This document shows, piece after piece, positions 43,050 to 55,689 of a stretch of DNA of 64,000 nt (position 1 is its first letter; each line of letters starts with the position of its first letter). A program made the position numbers and the translations under genes. The stretch comes from Paratinospora sagittata. Lineage: Eukaryota; Streptophyta; Magnoliopsida; Ranunculales; Menispermaceae. The notes below the pieces were generated by a model. It saw only the letters and a list, made by a program, of their open reading frames with translations, made no database searches and had not been told where the DNA came from. The stretch spans positions 14,819,501-14,883,500 of the forward strand of contig CM069596.1 in the NCBI GenBank assembly GCA_035771175.1. The letters are read 5' to 3'.

Positions 43050-45957
43050 TGTGACGCCCCAAAAATTATTTCATCAAGCCCATAACCCAATTGCACTTTG
43101 CCCAAACTCTATGCGTTGCCTTGTTATGTTTGGTGTTTGTTTGATGGTTGTTTAATGTTTGTATAGTTGATGCTTGATAATGTATATAAATATGTGTATC
43201 ATAAATTGTATATGGGTCATGTTAAATTAAATTATAATGCATATGTTATTATTTATGCATGGGTCCATTAAACCATGAATTGATATGGGTTAGGATTGAT
43301 TGAATAAAAGGATAAATGAGAATGAAAATTTGGTGTATTAAATGGATTGGACATTTAAAATACATGGAAGCATGAGATTGGTTAAAGTACATGTGGTTGG
43401 TATGGGTAGTATGAGACCAACACATGTGAAGGTTGGTGCATGAAAGTGGACAAGTTTCCCATGCCCACTTCTCTTCTTCAAGGAAGTGCTAGAATGAGTG
43501 GAGAGAATTAAGGAGAGAATCAAGGAGAGAATCAAGGAGGGAATCAAGGAAGTGCTAGAAAGAGGTGAGTGGAGAGAAAAGAAAAAAAATAAAAGAAAAG
43601 AAGAGAAAGGAAAGAAGAAGAGAAAGAAAGAGGGAGTTGCAGGAGGAAAATCTCTGCGACATTTTCATCAAAGATCCGGATCTTTGGGATGGATGGTCAG
43701 ATTGAGCTCAAACTTTGTCAGCAATTTCGTAGCTTATGGTTATTCATTCTGGTCGGTGGAGATCGTGATCAGAGGTTTCGTCTAAGATATCTAACCTCTC
43801 AAACAAAGTTGGTCGGAAAGTCTGGATTTCTCGCGCCGTTTCCCTCAAACTTCTAGAGCTCCTAAATCTACCGTTGGATGGATATAATATTTGGTTATGT
43901 AGTGTACAACTGATATATCTGCTTTCTGAACTGTGGAGATCTTGATTACAGGTTTCGTCTGAGAGATCTAACCTCTCAAACAAAGCTGGTCGGAAAGTCT
44001 GGATTTCTCGTGTCGTTTCGTTCAAACTTGTAGATCATCTCAATCTACCGTTGGATGGATATCAAATTTGGGTACGTAGTTTATAACTGATATTTCTGTA
44101 TTCTGCACGGTGAAGATGTTTATGCGTTTCGTATTTTGTGTGATATAGTCATCTGAGTTTGAGTATTTGCAGCAGGAAAGGAGAAATTGTCTGATTAGAG
44201 ACTTGTTCATCAAAGATACTTTTCTATTCAGTCCACCGTTGGATTGGGCTGATATTTGGACAGAAGGTTTGTTTCTTCACATACTTCAATCTGTATGGTT
44301 GGTTTTGTGAGTACATGTTTCTGTTGGTAGATTGATACATCTGAACAGAATATTAAATGAAGAATTGGTATGGTTGCTTGTATTAGACCTAAATTTAGAA
44401 TATGAACTTGCATGTCAACTATGTTGACCTGGTTGCCATTGTTGATGAACCCATGATGCAAAATCTGTGATATACATGGCTGAACATGGTGACCTAGTGT
44501 AAATCGGCAATATGACCTAAGTATGAAAAATTTCATATTTTAGGGCTTTTGATGCTTTTGGCCTAGAATCATTGAATTGATGCAACTTATGTTTAATTAA
44601 GCATGATTAGGGTTGATTATGCTACTGATTTGGTGGTTGTGACCATATCATGGGTTAGGCCTACTTGTGATCAAGTGACCCAATTTGGGCATGTTTATGC
44701 CTAAGGAATTGAAAATTAGTATTTTTGATTAATAGAATGGTTTATGAATGAGAACTATGCATTAGAGGCCTAAGTCACGTGATTTGTGTTGAATGATGAG
44801 ATTAGATGGGATTTAGGCCTATTGTTTATATGCGGGCTGATTTAGGGTTGATGTGTAATGTCTATGTGATTGAGCATAGAAATTGATGTATGGTAGGATA
44901 TTGATGAATGTTTCAGGATCTTGATTGGGTTGATTCGGTTTGGTGGTCGTGTGTGGTTAAATACTCTCACGAGGCTTGGTTGTGAGTAGACTTCATTTAT
45001 GATTATATCTTTTATGTCATCATATCACTTATATATATTGTATGTTGAAAGCATGAATGTGTTCTAATGTTTTGAATGATGCATTGATTTGAGAAAACCT
45101 TATGACTTTGGTTGGGCCCATCTATCTGGCTAATAGGGGGACTTAACCTTGTCATAGGAGGGTTTTAGGAAAGGAAATGATTGGGGTCAACGGTACGGTG
45201 AAATAGACGTGCACTAGTAACCCCAAATAAACATGATTGGGGTCAACGGTACGGTGAAATAGACGTGCACTAGTAACCCAATGCATGTGGAATGTATATC
45301 TAAATTGATAAGCTTTTACTTGCATCGAACTTATTATAAATGCTTGATATCTATATGTTATGAGCTTTTAAAAATGCTACACATTGACATGCATACATGA
45401 TATTTATTGATGAGTATTGATAGCATATTTGAATTCTATTCACTGGGCACCGTTGGCTCACCCTCATTTTCCTCTTTCAGGTCATTCTGTCCCGAATAAG
45501 GGCAAATGAGTAGTTATATCTTGAGGGCCTTGCCTGCGAGAGAATCCAAGGCCTCGATGTGAGTTGAGAGACATTTTAATTGAACTGTGTTTTAAATTAT
45601 GAAGTATTATATTTTGGATTATGTAATTATAACACTTACCACATTGTAGTATGGGTGAGTTGGGACTTGTTTGAGAGACCATGTGGGCATATGACGGTTT
45701 TTATTTGTACCCACAATTTTGGACTTATTTGTGGTTCATTTTTATGGATTATCTCTTGTCTTTGATGATTAATACGGTGGGTAGTTTTGTTTAGTACCTT
45801 TTGATATTATGTCGTTGTTTGAGATAAGGCTCGTGGGGTCTCAACCACCTCACGGGAGTTGAGGAGTGGTCGGAGATGCCTACGCCGGGCGTCCCGCCCC
45901 GACATTCCGCATGCCACTCCCTGCGGGGTTGGTGGTCCGGGGCGCGGGGTCGCCACA
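43050..45957 (+). repeat. Gypsy 3' LTR, 2,908 bp
   Basis: Near-identical to the 5' LTR over most of its length. It lacks short segments present there: about 18 bases near 44410, a few near 44268 and about 43 bases near 45726. Confidence 0.9.
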
Positions 45958-46316
45958 CTTGTTGTATATACATGATATTTGATTATGAAGTTTTCTTTAT
46001 TAATTGTCAAATTCATGAACTATTTTACCCACTGTGCAATAGCTCATCCCGTTGTTATCCAATTTTTCACATGAGTTTAGGATGGATTAGGTGGAGGTTT
46101 TTGGGCCCACATTTTTAATCCTTGTTAATTATAGGAAGATTTTGGGAGGATGTTCCCTAAATCATATTTTGTACAAAAAACATATTCTGAAGTTAATGAA
46201 ATCAAATTTGTACTCAATTGTGTATCTGCGTACTCGGTTATTATTATAATATATTCGCGCCCAGCCTGTGAGTGTTCTGCCAGTTTAGGCTCGTCAGGGC
46301 GGGGTGTGGCAAGGAG

Positions 46317-47100
46317 ACTCAATGGGGGCGGATGTGATGGTCGAATCAGTTGATGATGCAGGCAAGTTAGAGTCGGTCGTCAAAGAGGGTCTATGGAACT
46401 TACTTCACCTGTACCAGAGTTAGGAAAAAGATCCAGAGAAGGATCAACAAAAATAATGGAGTAATGGGGAGGTTGTGAGGACAATGGTGAGATAGAAGTG
46501 AATAACCGATGCTCCCAAAATTGCACTTGTCTGGAAACACAAAGGTGTTTGACAATAGAATCATAGCAGTGATAACCCTTATGCTCAATACCGTATACAA
46601 GAAAACAACAAAGACGTGAGCGTGGCTCCAATTTAGAGTGCTCATAGGGAGGAAGCAAGACAACATGCACAACCAAACACTCTCAAGATTGAGTATTCAG
46701 GTGTTTTCCCATATAAAACCTCATACGACATTTTACCTGATATAGTATGAGATGGAACCCGATTAATAGTGTAGACTAAAGTGAGTGCAGCCTCACCCCA
46801 AAATGACTCAGGTAAATTGGTAGAGAGAATCAGAGATTTGACAATATCTAGAGTGTGCCTATGCTTTCGCTTGGCACGACCATTCTGTTGAGAAGTGTTT
46901 GGAAAAGAACGATGAGAGAGAGTCTCATCGCAATTTTTAAGGTCTCCATAAAAGAATTAGACGTATACTCCATAGCATTATCATCACGAAAAACCTTAAT
47001 CACCCGCCCGAATTGAGCTTTCATCAATTTTTGGAAGTCACGAAATATGTCAAACAACTCAGATCGATCACGTAAAAGATACAACCTAGTAAATCGTGCA
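46317..47100 (-). pseudogene. Copia Y integrase and downstream pol fragment
   Basis: Minus-strand 47100-46848 encodes integrase core pieces (ARFTRLYLLRDRSELFDIF, VIKVFRDDNAMEYTSNSFME, where RSDN is usual). The segment 46676-46380 encodes the linker after integrase (LPPYEHSKLEPRSRLCCFL, VYGIEHKGYHCYDS, RQVQFWEHRLF). Frames are broken. Together with 33587-34243 and 47230-47925 it belongs to one old element now split by the gypsy-bearing solo LTR. Confidence 0.75.
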
Positions 47101-47225
47101 TTCATACTAGTGAGTCAGTTTATGCGTGCTCCTCGTTCGTCTCACTATGCAGCTGTCCTGCGTATACTTCGGTATATTAAGTGCACTTTGTTTCATGGAC
47201 TTCATTTCTCGATAGAGGAGCCGGT
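47100..47225 (+). pseudogene. Inverted Copia RNase H fragment
   Basis: Plus strand encodes VSQFMRAPRSSHYAAVLRIL and then RYIKCTLFHGLHFS, the RT/RNase H junction of Copia elements. It lies in the opposite orientation to the gag and integrase pieces on either side, so it was inverted or inserted. Confidence 0.7.
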
Positions 47226-47229
47226 AAAG

Positions 47230-47925
47230 GAGTTGCCATCGATAGTAGAGTAGCCATAACTCGATCAGTAGACATATCACTTATAGTAGCTTGATGCGTC
47301 TCCTCAGAAATAAGCTCAGTGAGAGCACTCTCAAGTGTCGGAAGAGGAGTACGGTGAAGCAAAGAAGCACAAGTAGCTCAAAGTCGTCACAGAGGCCCAT
47401 CATGAGCTGAATAAACTGACGACGATCTTAGTACGACTGAAAGGCTCTAGCTGAAGCAGCATGGGAAATGTTCGGATTAGCCTGAGAGAGTTGATCCCAA
47501 AGCCCACTCCACTACAAGTGAAAGTCTAGAATGGGTTGGTCGGGGACCTAACGTAACTACTGAAGCCGAGACTCCAACTGATACTAGAGAGCCAAATCAC
47601 TCAAACAATTATATCGGTTGGCCAAAAACTCCCAGGCAAGTTGAGCATGTCGAAAGTTGGGCAAAAATATCTGAATAGCTGGCACATAGGTATTAATAAA
47701 CTAAGATAGAATCTTACGATGGGTGCTAGAACAAATCTCATGCTTATCCTCAAAGTCAGTAGCTGACTCAGTGCCACCCTGTGTTGGCTTTTTCTTATCC
47801 CCTGTGACATAACGCCACATCCTGCGGCAAGTTAAAAATACACACATCTACTGGGCCCAAATAATGTAATTGGTATCATTCAAAACAATCTCAATAGGAC
47901 GAGTAACATCATTAGTCGAGGCCAT
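47230..47925 (-). pseudogene. Copia Y gag
   Basis: A minus-strand start at 47925 gives MASTNDVTRPIEIVLNDTNY. Then come MWRYVTGDKKKPTQGG, ILSxFINTYVPAIQIFLPNF, AWEFLANRYNCLSDLALQYQ and PILDFHLxWSGLWDQLSQAN, a typical Copia gag order. Several in-frame stops and at least one shift are present. Confidence 0.75.
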
Positions 47926-47974
47926 GGCAATTTGAATCCAAGAGTATCGATTCAAATTTGAATAAAGATTTATT

Positions 47975-48258
47975 CAGTTGCAGAATCCGATGAGCTGGGA
48001 TAACAAATTTGAATAAAAATGTGAAGTGAATCAAAAATTTGAATAAAAACTTGGAATTTTCACAATACTCGCACAAACACAAATGAATCGGGTAGGCAAT
48101 GATGATGGCACGTGGATAGGTAATGATGATGGCACTTATATATACATGAAATCCTGAGGTAAACCTAATTTATACATGGTAAAGACACATATATGATAAC
48201 ATTAAGCTATGTAAGGTAAACCCAATCGACATATGATAAATACACATATATGTTAACA
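47975..48258 (-). mobile_element. Possible Copia Y 5' LTR
   Basis: Located where the 5' LTR should be, just upstream of gag. On the minus strand it starts TGTTAACATATATGTG (from 48258) and has a TATA-like TATATATAAGTG near 48145. The inner end and primer site are not clear. Confidence 0.4.
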
Positions 48259-49790
48259 ATACTCATGTGATCGTATGATAGAATGGTTATGTCTAATTGA
48301 TTTTTATTTTTTCTTTGTTCTTTTTTATCTTCTTCTTCTAATCAATCTCATATAAAATTATAATTATACGTGAAATAATTTTATTTTTTGGGTTAGTTTC
48401 TAAATTATCATCAAGCCCAACGTGTATTCTTTTTATTTTATGAGTTGATTATTAGTTTAGAAGTAGTTTTGGTTTGATCTCTTTTGTTCAGTATTTGTAA
48501 TCTATTCACGGTATAAGTTGCCAATAATGCATCAGCTTTTTCTTTTGGTATAAGTTGCCAATAATTCCCTTTTTCCTTTGGTTGCTTGATTTCTTCTCTG
48601 CAACAAGATTTAGATGAGTTAAACTATAATGCTAGTGATTAGTTAAAAAAAAAAATTAAAATAAGTTGATTTGGATCAAGGTGAAGATAAGGATGAAATG
48701 TCAGTGTGAAGGTAATAAACAAAAAAACAAAACAAGTTACAGTGCCACATAGCCGTAGTGTAACTAATAAGAAAAATTCGTACTAAGGTTTCTTTTATTA
48801 AATATAAAAATACTTCCTTGTTTTGTCTCTTCACCCTCACCTTCTTACTTGAAATTTCATCACGCACTAGATAAAAAAATAAAAAAATAAAAGAAAAGAG
48901 ACGGAAGACAAAAAAAAAAAAAAGGCCCCACAAAATAAAACATAACATATATAAAATATTTCAAATCAAAATAAGTTATGATAAAACAAAATGGGAATTG
49001 CAATGAGATACTAAATAATTTAACTATGACATTCAAGTTTGTTCATGAATGGGTAAAAATTTAAGAAATCCAAAATCAAAATGGGAATTGAATGGAATGA
49101 GATACTAAATAAATTTATTATGAGAATCAATACCAAATGTAAAATCAGAAAATAAATTAAAGTGAAAAATTGAGAAATCATGTTCCTTTCTATTTGAAAG
49201 GAGTAAAACACAAATAAAAAAAAAAGGTACTAAATCTTATTGTCTAGGTATGTTTAATCTATTTCAATAGAGTAAAATATGTTTAGATCTTTTATTTTAT
49301 TGATACACATGTTATAATTGATTTTAGCTTAATCCTTTCTATTCTGTTTTGCTTGAAACATAAATAAATACATAAAATTCCTTTTATAAACCTAATCATG
49401 TCCCTCTTGATAAAAAAAAAAAATATCATGTATGAAGTGGGTGACTTTTACATTGTGATTTATATATTAAAAACAACTTCATCATTTTTAGTAATTTTGA
49501 GTGATTTTTATTAAATTTTCACCATCCTTTGCAATTTCATAATCGATACTAAATTCACATTTCCCAACAACAAAAAAACATTTGAAAAAATTATATTTCT
49601 ACTTTATTCATCATTTTTTAAAGCATTTCATCAATCTCCAAATTTTCACATCATAAAAGGACATTTCTTAACTTATTGTACTGACATTTCTGTATTTAAT
49701 AATTACTTCAACAAAATATATTTATTACATAATTATTATTATTCTAACATTTTTTATAATCTCAGTAACTTTGCAGATTCATTACAACAT
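48259..49790. other. AT-rich stretch without recognised genes
   Basis: Long A/T runs and short repeats of 'atgggaattg...aatgagatactaaata' (about 48995 and 49085). Open frames on the minus strand are Phe/Leu-rich and look like chance. It may be the 5' flank of the Helitron. Confidence 0.5.
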
Positions 49791-52700
49791 ATGGATCAAC
49801 ATGACAATAGAAGAATTAAAATTATAAGCGAACAAAGAGAAAGACGTCGATTGTCCCAACGGCATAGAAGACAAATTTTTTCTGATTTAACTAGAGAACA
49901 TACTTGCAACATGACGAAATCAACGAACATCTGAAACTATTAAACAAAGACAACAACGCCATGAACGATACTCATACCGCTACCATGAAATAAAAGGTAA
50001 TTTAAAATTCTTAATCAATGAAGTTAAATTTAATCATATATCATTAAAAATATTATATTACTCAATGTTATTTTTAATAATTTAAAATGAACTTACATGC
50101 AGTTACGACTAATGACTTGCACGAAAGAAGATGTTTAAGATTAATAAATATTCGTCGACAAGAAAGATTACGATCCAACCATGGAGAAGGTACTTATACT
50201 TTTCAAAGCACTTAAATAAATTCCAATTGTGTCAACAAGAAATTATTAAGTTATTTAATGTTACTACTTATAAATTTGTATGTCATTACATGTAGGTACC
50301 ACTAATGATTTGCAAAAGATTGATAAATATTCGTCAACAAGTAAGAGTAAGATCAAATAACATAAGATCATTTTCCACAGAACATAATTGTGGTAGAAAC
50401 TTCATTTCATATGATGATTTTGCAATTATAACACTATCAGTACCTAGAATTTGTCAATACTGTGGATAAAAAATATTCACCCATGAAACATTAGATATAT
50501 GTTGCTCTAAAGGAAAAAAAAACAATTGTTTAAGTCCAGCAACTACCGAAGAATTACTAAACATTTTTTAGATCAAAGTGAGGAGGGTAATCATTTTAGA
50601 GAGAATATACGTTCCTGTAATCATGTTTTTCATTTACGTCAATTGATGTTAACATAGATGAAAACTTAGCAAGTGTTAAGTGCAAAGTATTTTCTTATTG
50701 TGCAAAAGGATCTATTTACCATAGAATAGGTAGTCTTTTACTAATAGATGAAACAAAACCCAAATATTGACAAATGTATATATATGATACTACTAATGAA
50801 ATTGGGTACCTTCGTCAAGAAAAAGAAATAACACGATCAAGCATACTACGCAAATTAAAGGAAACGTTAGATACATACAATTCCTATGTCCATGTATTGA
50901 GAAAATCAGGTGAACATGAAGATATAATAAACTGTAGACTCCAAATACAAGAACTTATGATTAATCAACATATGCACGCTCTACCTTCAACACCACAAGT
51001 GACATCAATTTTGACCGGAAGTGAGGCTTTAGAAGAATTACAAGAAAGAAATATTATAATAGAAACAAAATATGATAACCTTCAAAACATTGTTGACATG
51101 GCTGAATATTACGATCCGTTACAATATCCTATTTTATTGCTACTTGGACAACATGGTTGACACTTGGAAATGCGTATTAAAAATGGGAAACGAATCAACC
51201 ACAGACAATACTAATCATATGTCATACAGGTATCATCACAAATTATTTGTCTCCCAATATTTTTAATAAAAATATAAACCTCCTAAATATTCAACATTGG
51301 TATGTCAGATACAACCATCAGACACATCAACATTTCTTCTTGGAGGATGTCTTCTACAACAACATGTAGTTGATATGCATGTCAAAATTGAAACAATGTG
51401 ATTAAGATATCTTCGAGACAACCAACATATTATTCGAGCTGAACTATATCAAGATTTACAAGATGTAACAACTAATGGAGAAACAGGTGCAAGATAATGT
51501 AATTTTTTATCGTGATATTTATTTATTACTATCTACCTTTAGTTAAAAAAATTAAACAAATAACATGCACAAATTTATACTATTAACATGATCTATGTTT
51601 GTTTCTACAGATATGCATAATTGCTATCAAGATGCAATTGTCATAAGGTACGGCAAGCCAAACCCTTTTATTACAATTATTTGCAATACAAGTTGGCCTG
51701 AGATTACACGAGAATTATTACCAGGACAAAAACCACAAGATAGATATGACTTAACAACTAGAATATTTTGTGCAAAACTTGAAGAATTAAAATATGATTT
51801 ATTTGTTAGAAGAGTTGTAACGCCCGTACCTTAGAATGACGTCACTTTGACCCGTAGTGTACCCGTATACGTATACGTAAACATATATGTATGTGTATAT
51901 GTATTTTGATGCTCGACGCACGTAAATTCTGGTGTCTTTGCATGATTTTAGGTCTTAGAGAGTGCGCATGAAGTTTCAGAATCATCGGAGACCCGTTCGA
52001 CGTCGAAACATGTCGAAAACGGTGTTTTGGATCCGGTGGAGCTCGCTCTATGGAAGAAGAAATTTTTGTCACCGATTACATCAATGTTTTGATCTCCTAG
52101 ATCTGTGGTCCGATTGAGCTGAAAGTTTGTCGACTTATTCTTCTCTGATAGATCTTCATTATAAGTGGTGAAGATCTTTATCGGAGTTATCTACTATGAG
52201 TTATAAGACTCAAAACCTTGTTTCACGGATTTGCGGATCTACTTATGTAGTTTTGATCAAACGATTGGATCTCGCACTCCCACTGTTGGATTGAGCTGAA
52301 AGTTTACCAGAATGTTGGTAACTGACTCATACAATGTTAGAATGGTTAAGATGTTAATTTGGTGAGTATTTTGCAAGAAATTGACTATCTAAGCGCAAAT
52401 ATTGCAACAGGAAAACTGATTTTTAACAGTTTTTGGCAAATTTTAGTTTTGGGCCCAAACACTTCTATATAAGCTATTAACACAATTTTTTCAGCTCATT
52501 TGCACATTTTGCACTTGAGAAAGAGGAGAGAAGTGCTGAAGGAGAGAAAGGAGAGGAAAAATTAGGGTTTGGTGGTTTCTTGCTCAAGAACACCTAAGGT
52601 TTACATTTTTTCTCCATTTTTTCCTTGAATCTCTCTATTAATCGCATGATAGCTTCATTTTAAGCATGAGGATTTCATTTTGATGCATGCATTGTGATGA

Positions 52701-55380
52701 ACCTTGGATGGGCAGAAAACCAAAGTTGGATTTGAGTAATGCATGTCACATATGTGTGATTAGAGTGTCAGGAGTATGCTAATGGTGAAACCCCCAATTT
52801 CTAGCAAGAAATTGGAGGAGTTTAGTTCAAATGACCTATACTTAGTTCATGACCTTAGAATTTTTCAAAATCTTTACATGTCAACTATGTTGACCTAGTG
52901 GCCATTGTGGATGATTCCATGTTGCAAGATCAGTAAAATTCATGGCTGAACATGGTGGCCTAGTGTAAAATTAGCAATATGACCTATGTATGAAAATTTC
53001 CAAATTTGGGGCTTTTGATACTCTTGATATAAAATCTTGAAAATTATGCAATGTAGGTTTAATTGGGCATGATTAGGGTTGTTTGATGATTGAATTCAGT
53101 GGGTTCTCATGTTGGACACCCTATGGTAGACTAATTTTGACCTAGGCTAAGTAATTGGGCAATTTTCATGTGCCTTGACAATTTTGCATGTGATTTGGGG
53201 CTTTTCATCCAAATCAAGTCAATTGATAAAATTGACTTGGGGATTGTTTAATTGGACCCAAATTGAGTAGAATCATGGGTTTAGAATGTTTGAACCTATG
53301 TTAAATTGGTATGACTTGGTTCATTTTGACTTTATGTTTTGTATTGGCCTAATTGAGGATTTTGACCAAGACTTAGTCAATTGATGAAATTGACTTGATG
53401 TATAGTCTAGTTAACCCTAGTTATAATTGAATGTAATGTATATTAGTGGTTGGATCATGAGATCAACTCACTACATTCAATTTGGGTCAATCGTGGTTTA
53501 TTTGAGTTAAATGATCAAATTTGGGCAATATGGAATTTGGCTCGAGGGGGGTAACCAATTTAGAATCTAATTGACTTTTGATTGGGTTTGAACATGAAGT
53601 TTTGACACACTTTATGACTGATTTTCAGTTTGTGTGAACCATGTTATTTTTCAGGGTCTTGTAATTGATCTAGAACCCGTTTAGTCAATTGGAGAGTTTT
53701 GGTGATTGGATTGGAATTGGATTGGCTAGACTTAGCCAATCAAGAATGTTTTTTTACTTTTGGATTATTTATATGTGACATCGTATTATAGAAATGTTTT
53801 AAATGCTTATGTATTATAGTATGCATGTTTTAATGTTTCCATGAAATATATTTGAACCTAATTCATTGGGATGACAATTTGGGTTGAGGCTCCTAGTTGG
53901 AATTCCCTTCTTGGGAATTCTTGTAAGTCTAGCGGCGATCCCAATTGTGTACCCTGCAGAGGGTTTTATGGCTTGTGTATAGGTAGGTTAGTTTAGACTA
54001 ATCCTATGTGCTGCACTACCCCAGAAATCCTATTAGAATACGAGTATTGTGTGTGTTCGGGCGCTGTGTGTCACGCGCCAGACTTTGAAATCCCCGTACT
54101 CAGGAGGTTAGGATTGCATGTGTATGATTACAAATGATATGCATTGTCTTATTTATGACATGATGCATTTATGTTAGCATGTATGTAATCTATTTCATCA
54201 TCATGATCTTGTCATGTTTTTATAAATGCACGTATATGCCACTTGTATATGACATTCACTGAGCTTGTTGTAGCTTACACCTCACCCTTTTCTTTTAGGA
54301 TTTGATAGGAAGGGTAAAGGGAAATTTTGACTGTGGAGCGTCCCTTGATTTTGATTGATGTAGCTGTTGTACATTTATTTTTATATTTGATATTATGTAC
54401 ATGATAACACCTAGTGTTTGTATATTTAACACATAGATGGGATGTGTTGGGTTGTATTATTTTGTGAACTTATGGAATTTTATTTTTGGTAAATTTGAAG
54501 ATGTAATATGTTTTTTAAATCCTTGATCATGTTTAGATGGATGTTAATTAAGTTTGTGTTTTATTGGGATTTGTAATTTATATTAGGCTGATGAGACGCC
54601 GAGTGTACCGATGGAGGGTATACTCGGGGGTTCCGTGCAGGTCATGACATCACGTATTGTGGGTGGTGACAAGAGTATCAGGAAAAGTTATTGCTCATGC
54701 ACATGTTATTGAGTTTCAAAAGAAGGGATTTCCATATTCAAATATTTTGATTATTTTAGACGAAAATGATAAGATAGATAGTCCTGATGATTACAATACA
54801 TTAGTTAGAGTTGAAATTTCGTGTTTAGAAACTGAGTCTAGACTCTATGTTGCAGTAACAAAATATATGATGCATAGCCCATGTGGACATTTGAATTTTA
54901 ATGCTATTCGTATGAAAAATAATAAGTGTAACAAATCATATCCTAGACCTTATGTTGCAGTTACATCACAAGGAAATGACTCTTACCCTATATATAGAAG
55001 ACGTGATAATGGAAATCAAATCACAATAGGTAGGTACATTCAAGATAGCTGTTGGGTAGTCCCATATAACCCTTACTCTTAAAATATTATTTTCACATTA
55101 ATGTAGAGATTTGTTCAAGTATTAAATCAGTAAAATATTTGCACAAATATGTTTACAAAGGACTTGATTGTGTTTCCTTTGGAATACCTACACATGTAAA
55201 TGGAGATGAAGAGATAAGTCAGTTTGTTAATGTTAGGTGGATTTGTGCACAAGAGGCCTTATGGAGAATATTTAAATTTCAAATGAGTTGAATTTTCCCT
55301 TCTATTATAAGATTACAAATACACTTACCAAATCAACAACAAATTCGATACAATAGAAATGAAAATGTAAATGACTTTTT
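49791..55380 (+). pseudogene. Helitron Rep/helicase gene, N-terminal part, degraded and split
   Basis: Helitrons move by rolling-circle replication using a Rep-helicase. Here a basic N-terminus (MDQHDNRRIKIISEQRERRR, 49791) is followed by short segments and a zinc-finger-like part (IPRICQYCG, then LDICCSKGK, 50453-50510). SCNHVFHFTSIDVN, KGSIYHRIGSLL (about 50708) and MYIYDTTNEIGYLRQ (50774) come next. Helitron_like_N continues at 51595-51810 (HNCYQDAIVIRYGKPNPFIT, LLPGQKPQDRYDL) and, after a solo LTR, at 54677-55300 (GKVIAHAHVIEFQKKGFPYS, KYMMHSPCGHLN, YPIYRRRDNGNQI, NVEICSSIKSVKYLHKYVYK). The HxH-like HAHVIEF matches Rep motif 2. Several stops and shifts occur before 50774 and after 51160. 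A Copia LTR at 55381 ends it; Rep tyrosines and the helicase are not seen. Confidence 0.8.
51816..54671 (+). mobile_element. Solo LTR (gypsy-type), 2,856 bp, TSD AGAGT, inside Helitron
   Basis: Starts TGTAACGCCCGTACC and ends GGGTGGTGACA. AGAGT lies at 51811-51815 and 54672-54676. Removing the LTR and one AGAGT lets the Helitron frame run on (FVRR into VSGK), so the insertion is precise. A TATA-like CTATATAAGC lies near 52467. It is related in ends and middle to the solo LTR at 28140-30450. Confidence 0.93.
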
Positions 55381-55667
55381 TGTTGGCAGATCAAATCAAA
55401 TTAATTTGATAATAATTTGTTTGGTTAAATCAGTTAGTAAGATTTCAAATTAATTTGAAATCTTCAAATCTTTCCTTATTGATTATGTTGGTTGACTAGG
55501 TTAGTTTAAATAAAAAACAGATTTTTTGTTCCAACAAATCTGCCAAAGTTTTAGGAAGATGTTTTCTTATTCTGTTAGTCAGCCCATATGGTTGTTTGGT
55601 CTGTTTAAGTGTATTTTTGCCACAATGAATAAAGTATTGCAAATTATCTTTTCTAAATATGCTTTCA
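55381..55667 (+). mobile_element. Copia W 5' LTR, 287 bp
   Basis: TGTTGGCAGATC...ATGCTTTCA with TG...CA ends, followed by a primer-binding site variant (CGGTATTAGAGC, 55668-55679). Contains TTAATTTGAAATC-type inverted words. Confidence 0.8.
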
Positions 55668-55689
55668 CGGTATTAGAGCAACTCTCTAA

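Larger units (their letters stand above)
35107..45957 (+). mobile_element. Near full-length Ty3/gypsy chromovirus-like element, 10.85 kb
   Basis: LTRs at 35107-38088 and 43050-45957 both start TGTGACGCCCC and end GTCGCCACA. CTTGT flanks both ends (35102-35106 and 45958-45962), a perfect 5-bp duplication. Primer-binding site 38091-38102; purine-rich AAGGTGGGTG just before the 3' LTR (43037-43046). One gag-pol frame of 4,719 bases (38288-43006) contains gag, CCHC knuckle, protease, RT, RNase H, integrase and a chromodomain-like tail. It is broken only by seven nonsense codons. The order PR-RT-RH-INT and the tail point to the Tekay/Del group. It is inserted in the solo LTR at 34244-46311. Confidence 0.93.
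34244..46311 (+). mobile_element. Solo LTR (about 1.2 kb of its own) split by the gypsy element
   Basis: Left part 34244-35106 starts TGTAATACCCCAGG; right part 45963-46311 ends GGCGGGGTGTGGCA. Flanks are GGGAG (34239-34243) and AGGAG (46312-46316), a 5-bp duplication with one mismatch. A TATA-like GGCTATAAAAAA lies near 34311, suggesting plus orientation. It is inserted in the pol region of Copia Y. It carries no coding sequence of its own, so it is a solo LTR, probably of a Ty3/gypsy element. Confidence 0.75.

Noticed and set aside
48676..49211. Phe/Leu-rich minus-strand frames that look like membrane proteins
   Set aside because: They arise from A/T-rich DNA and have no conserved motif or gene context.
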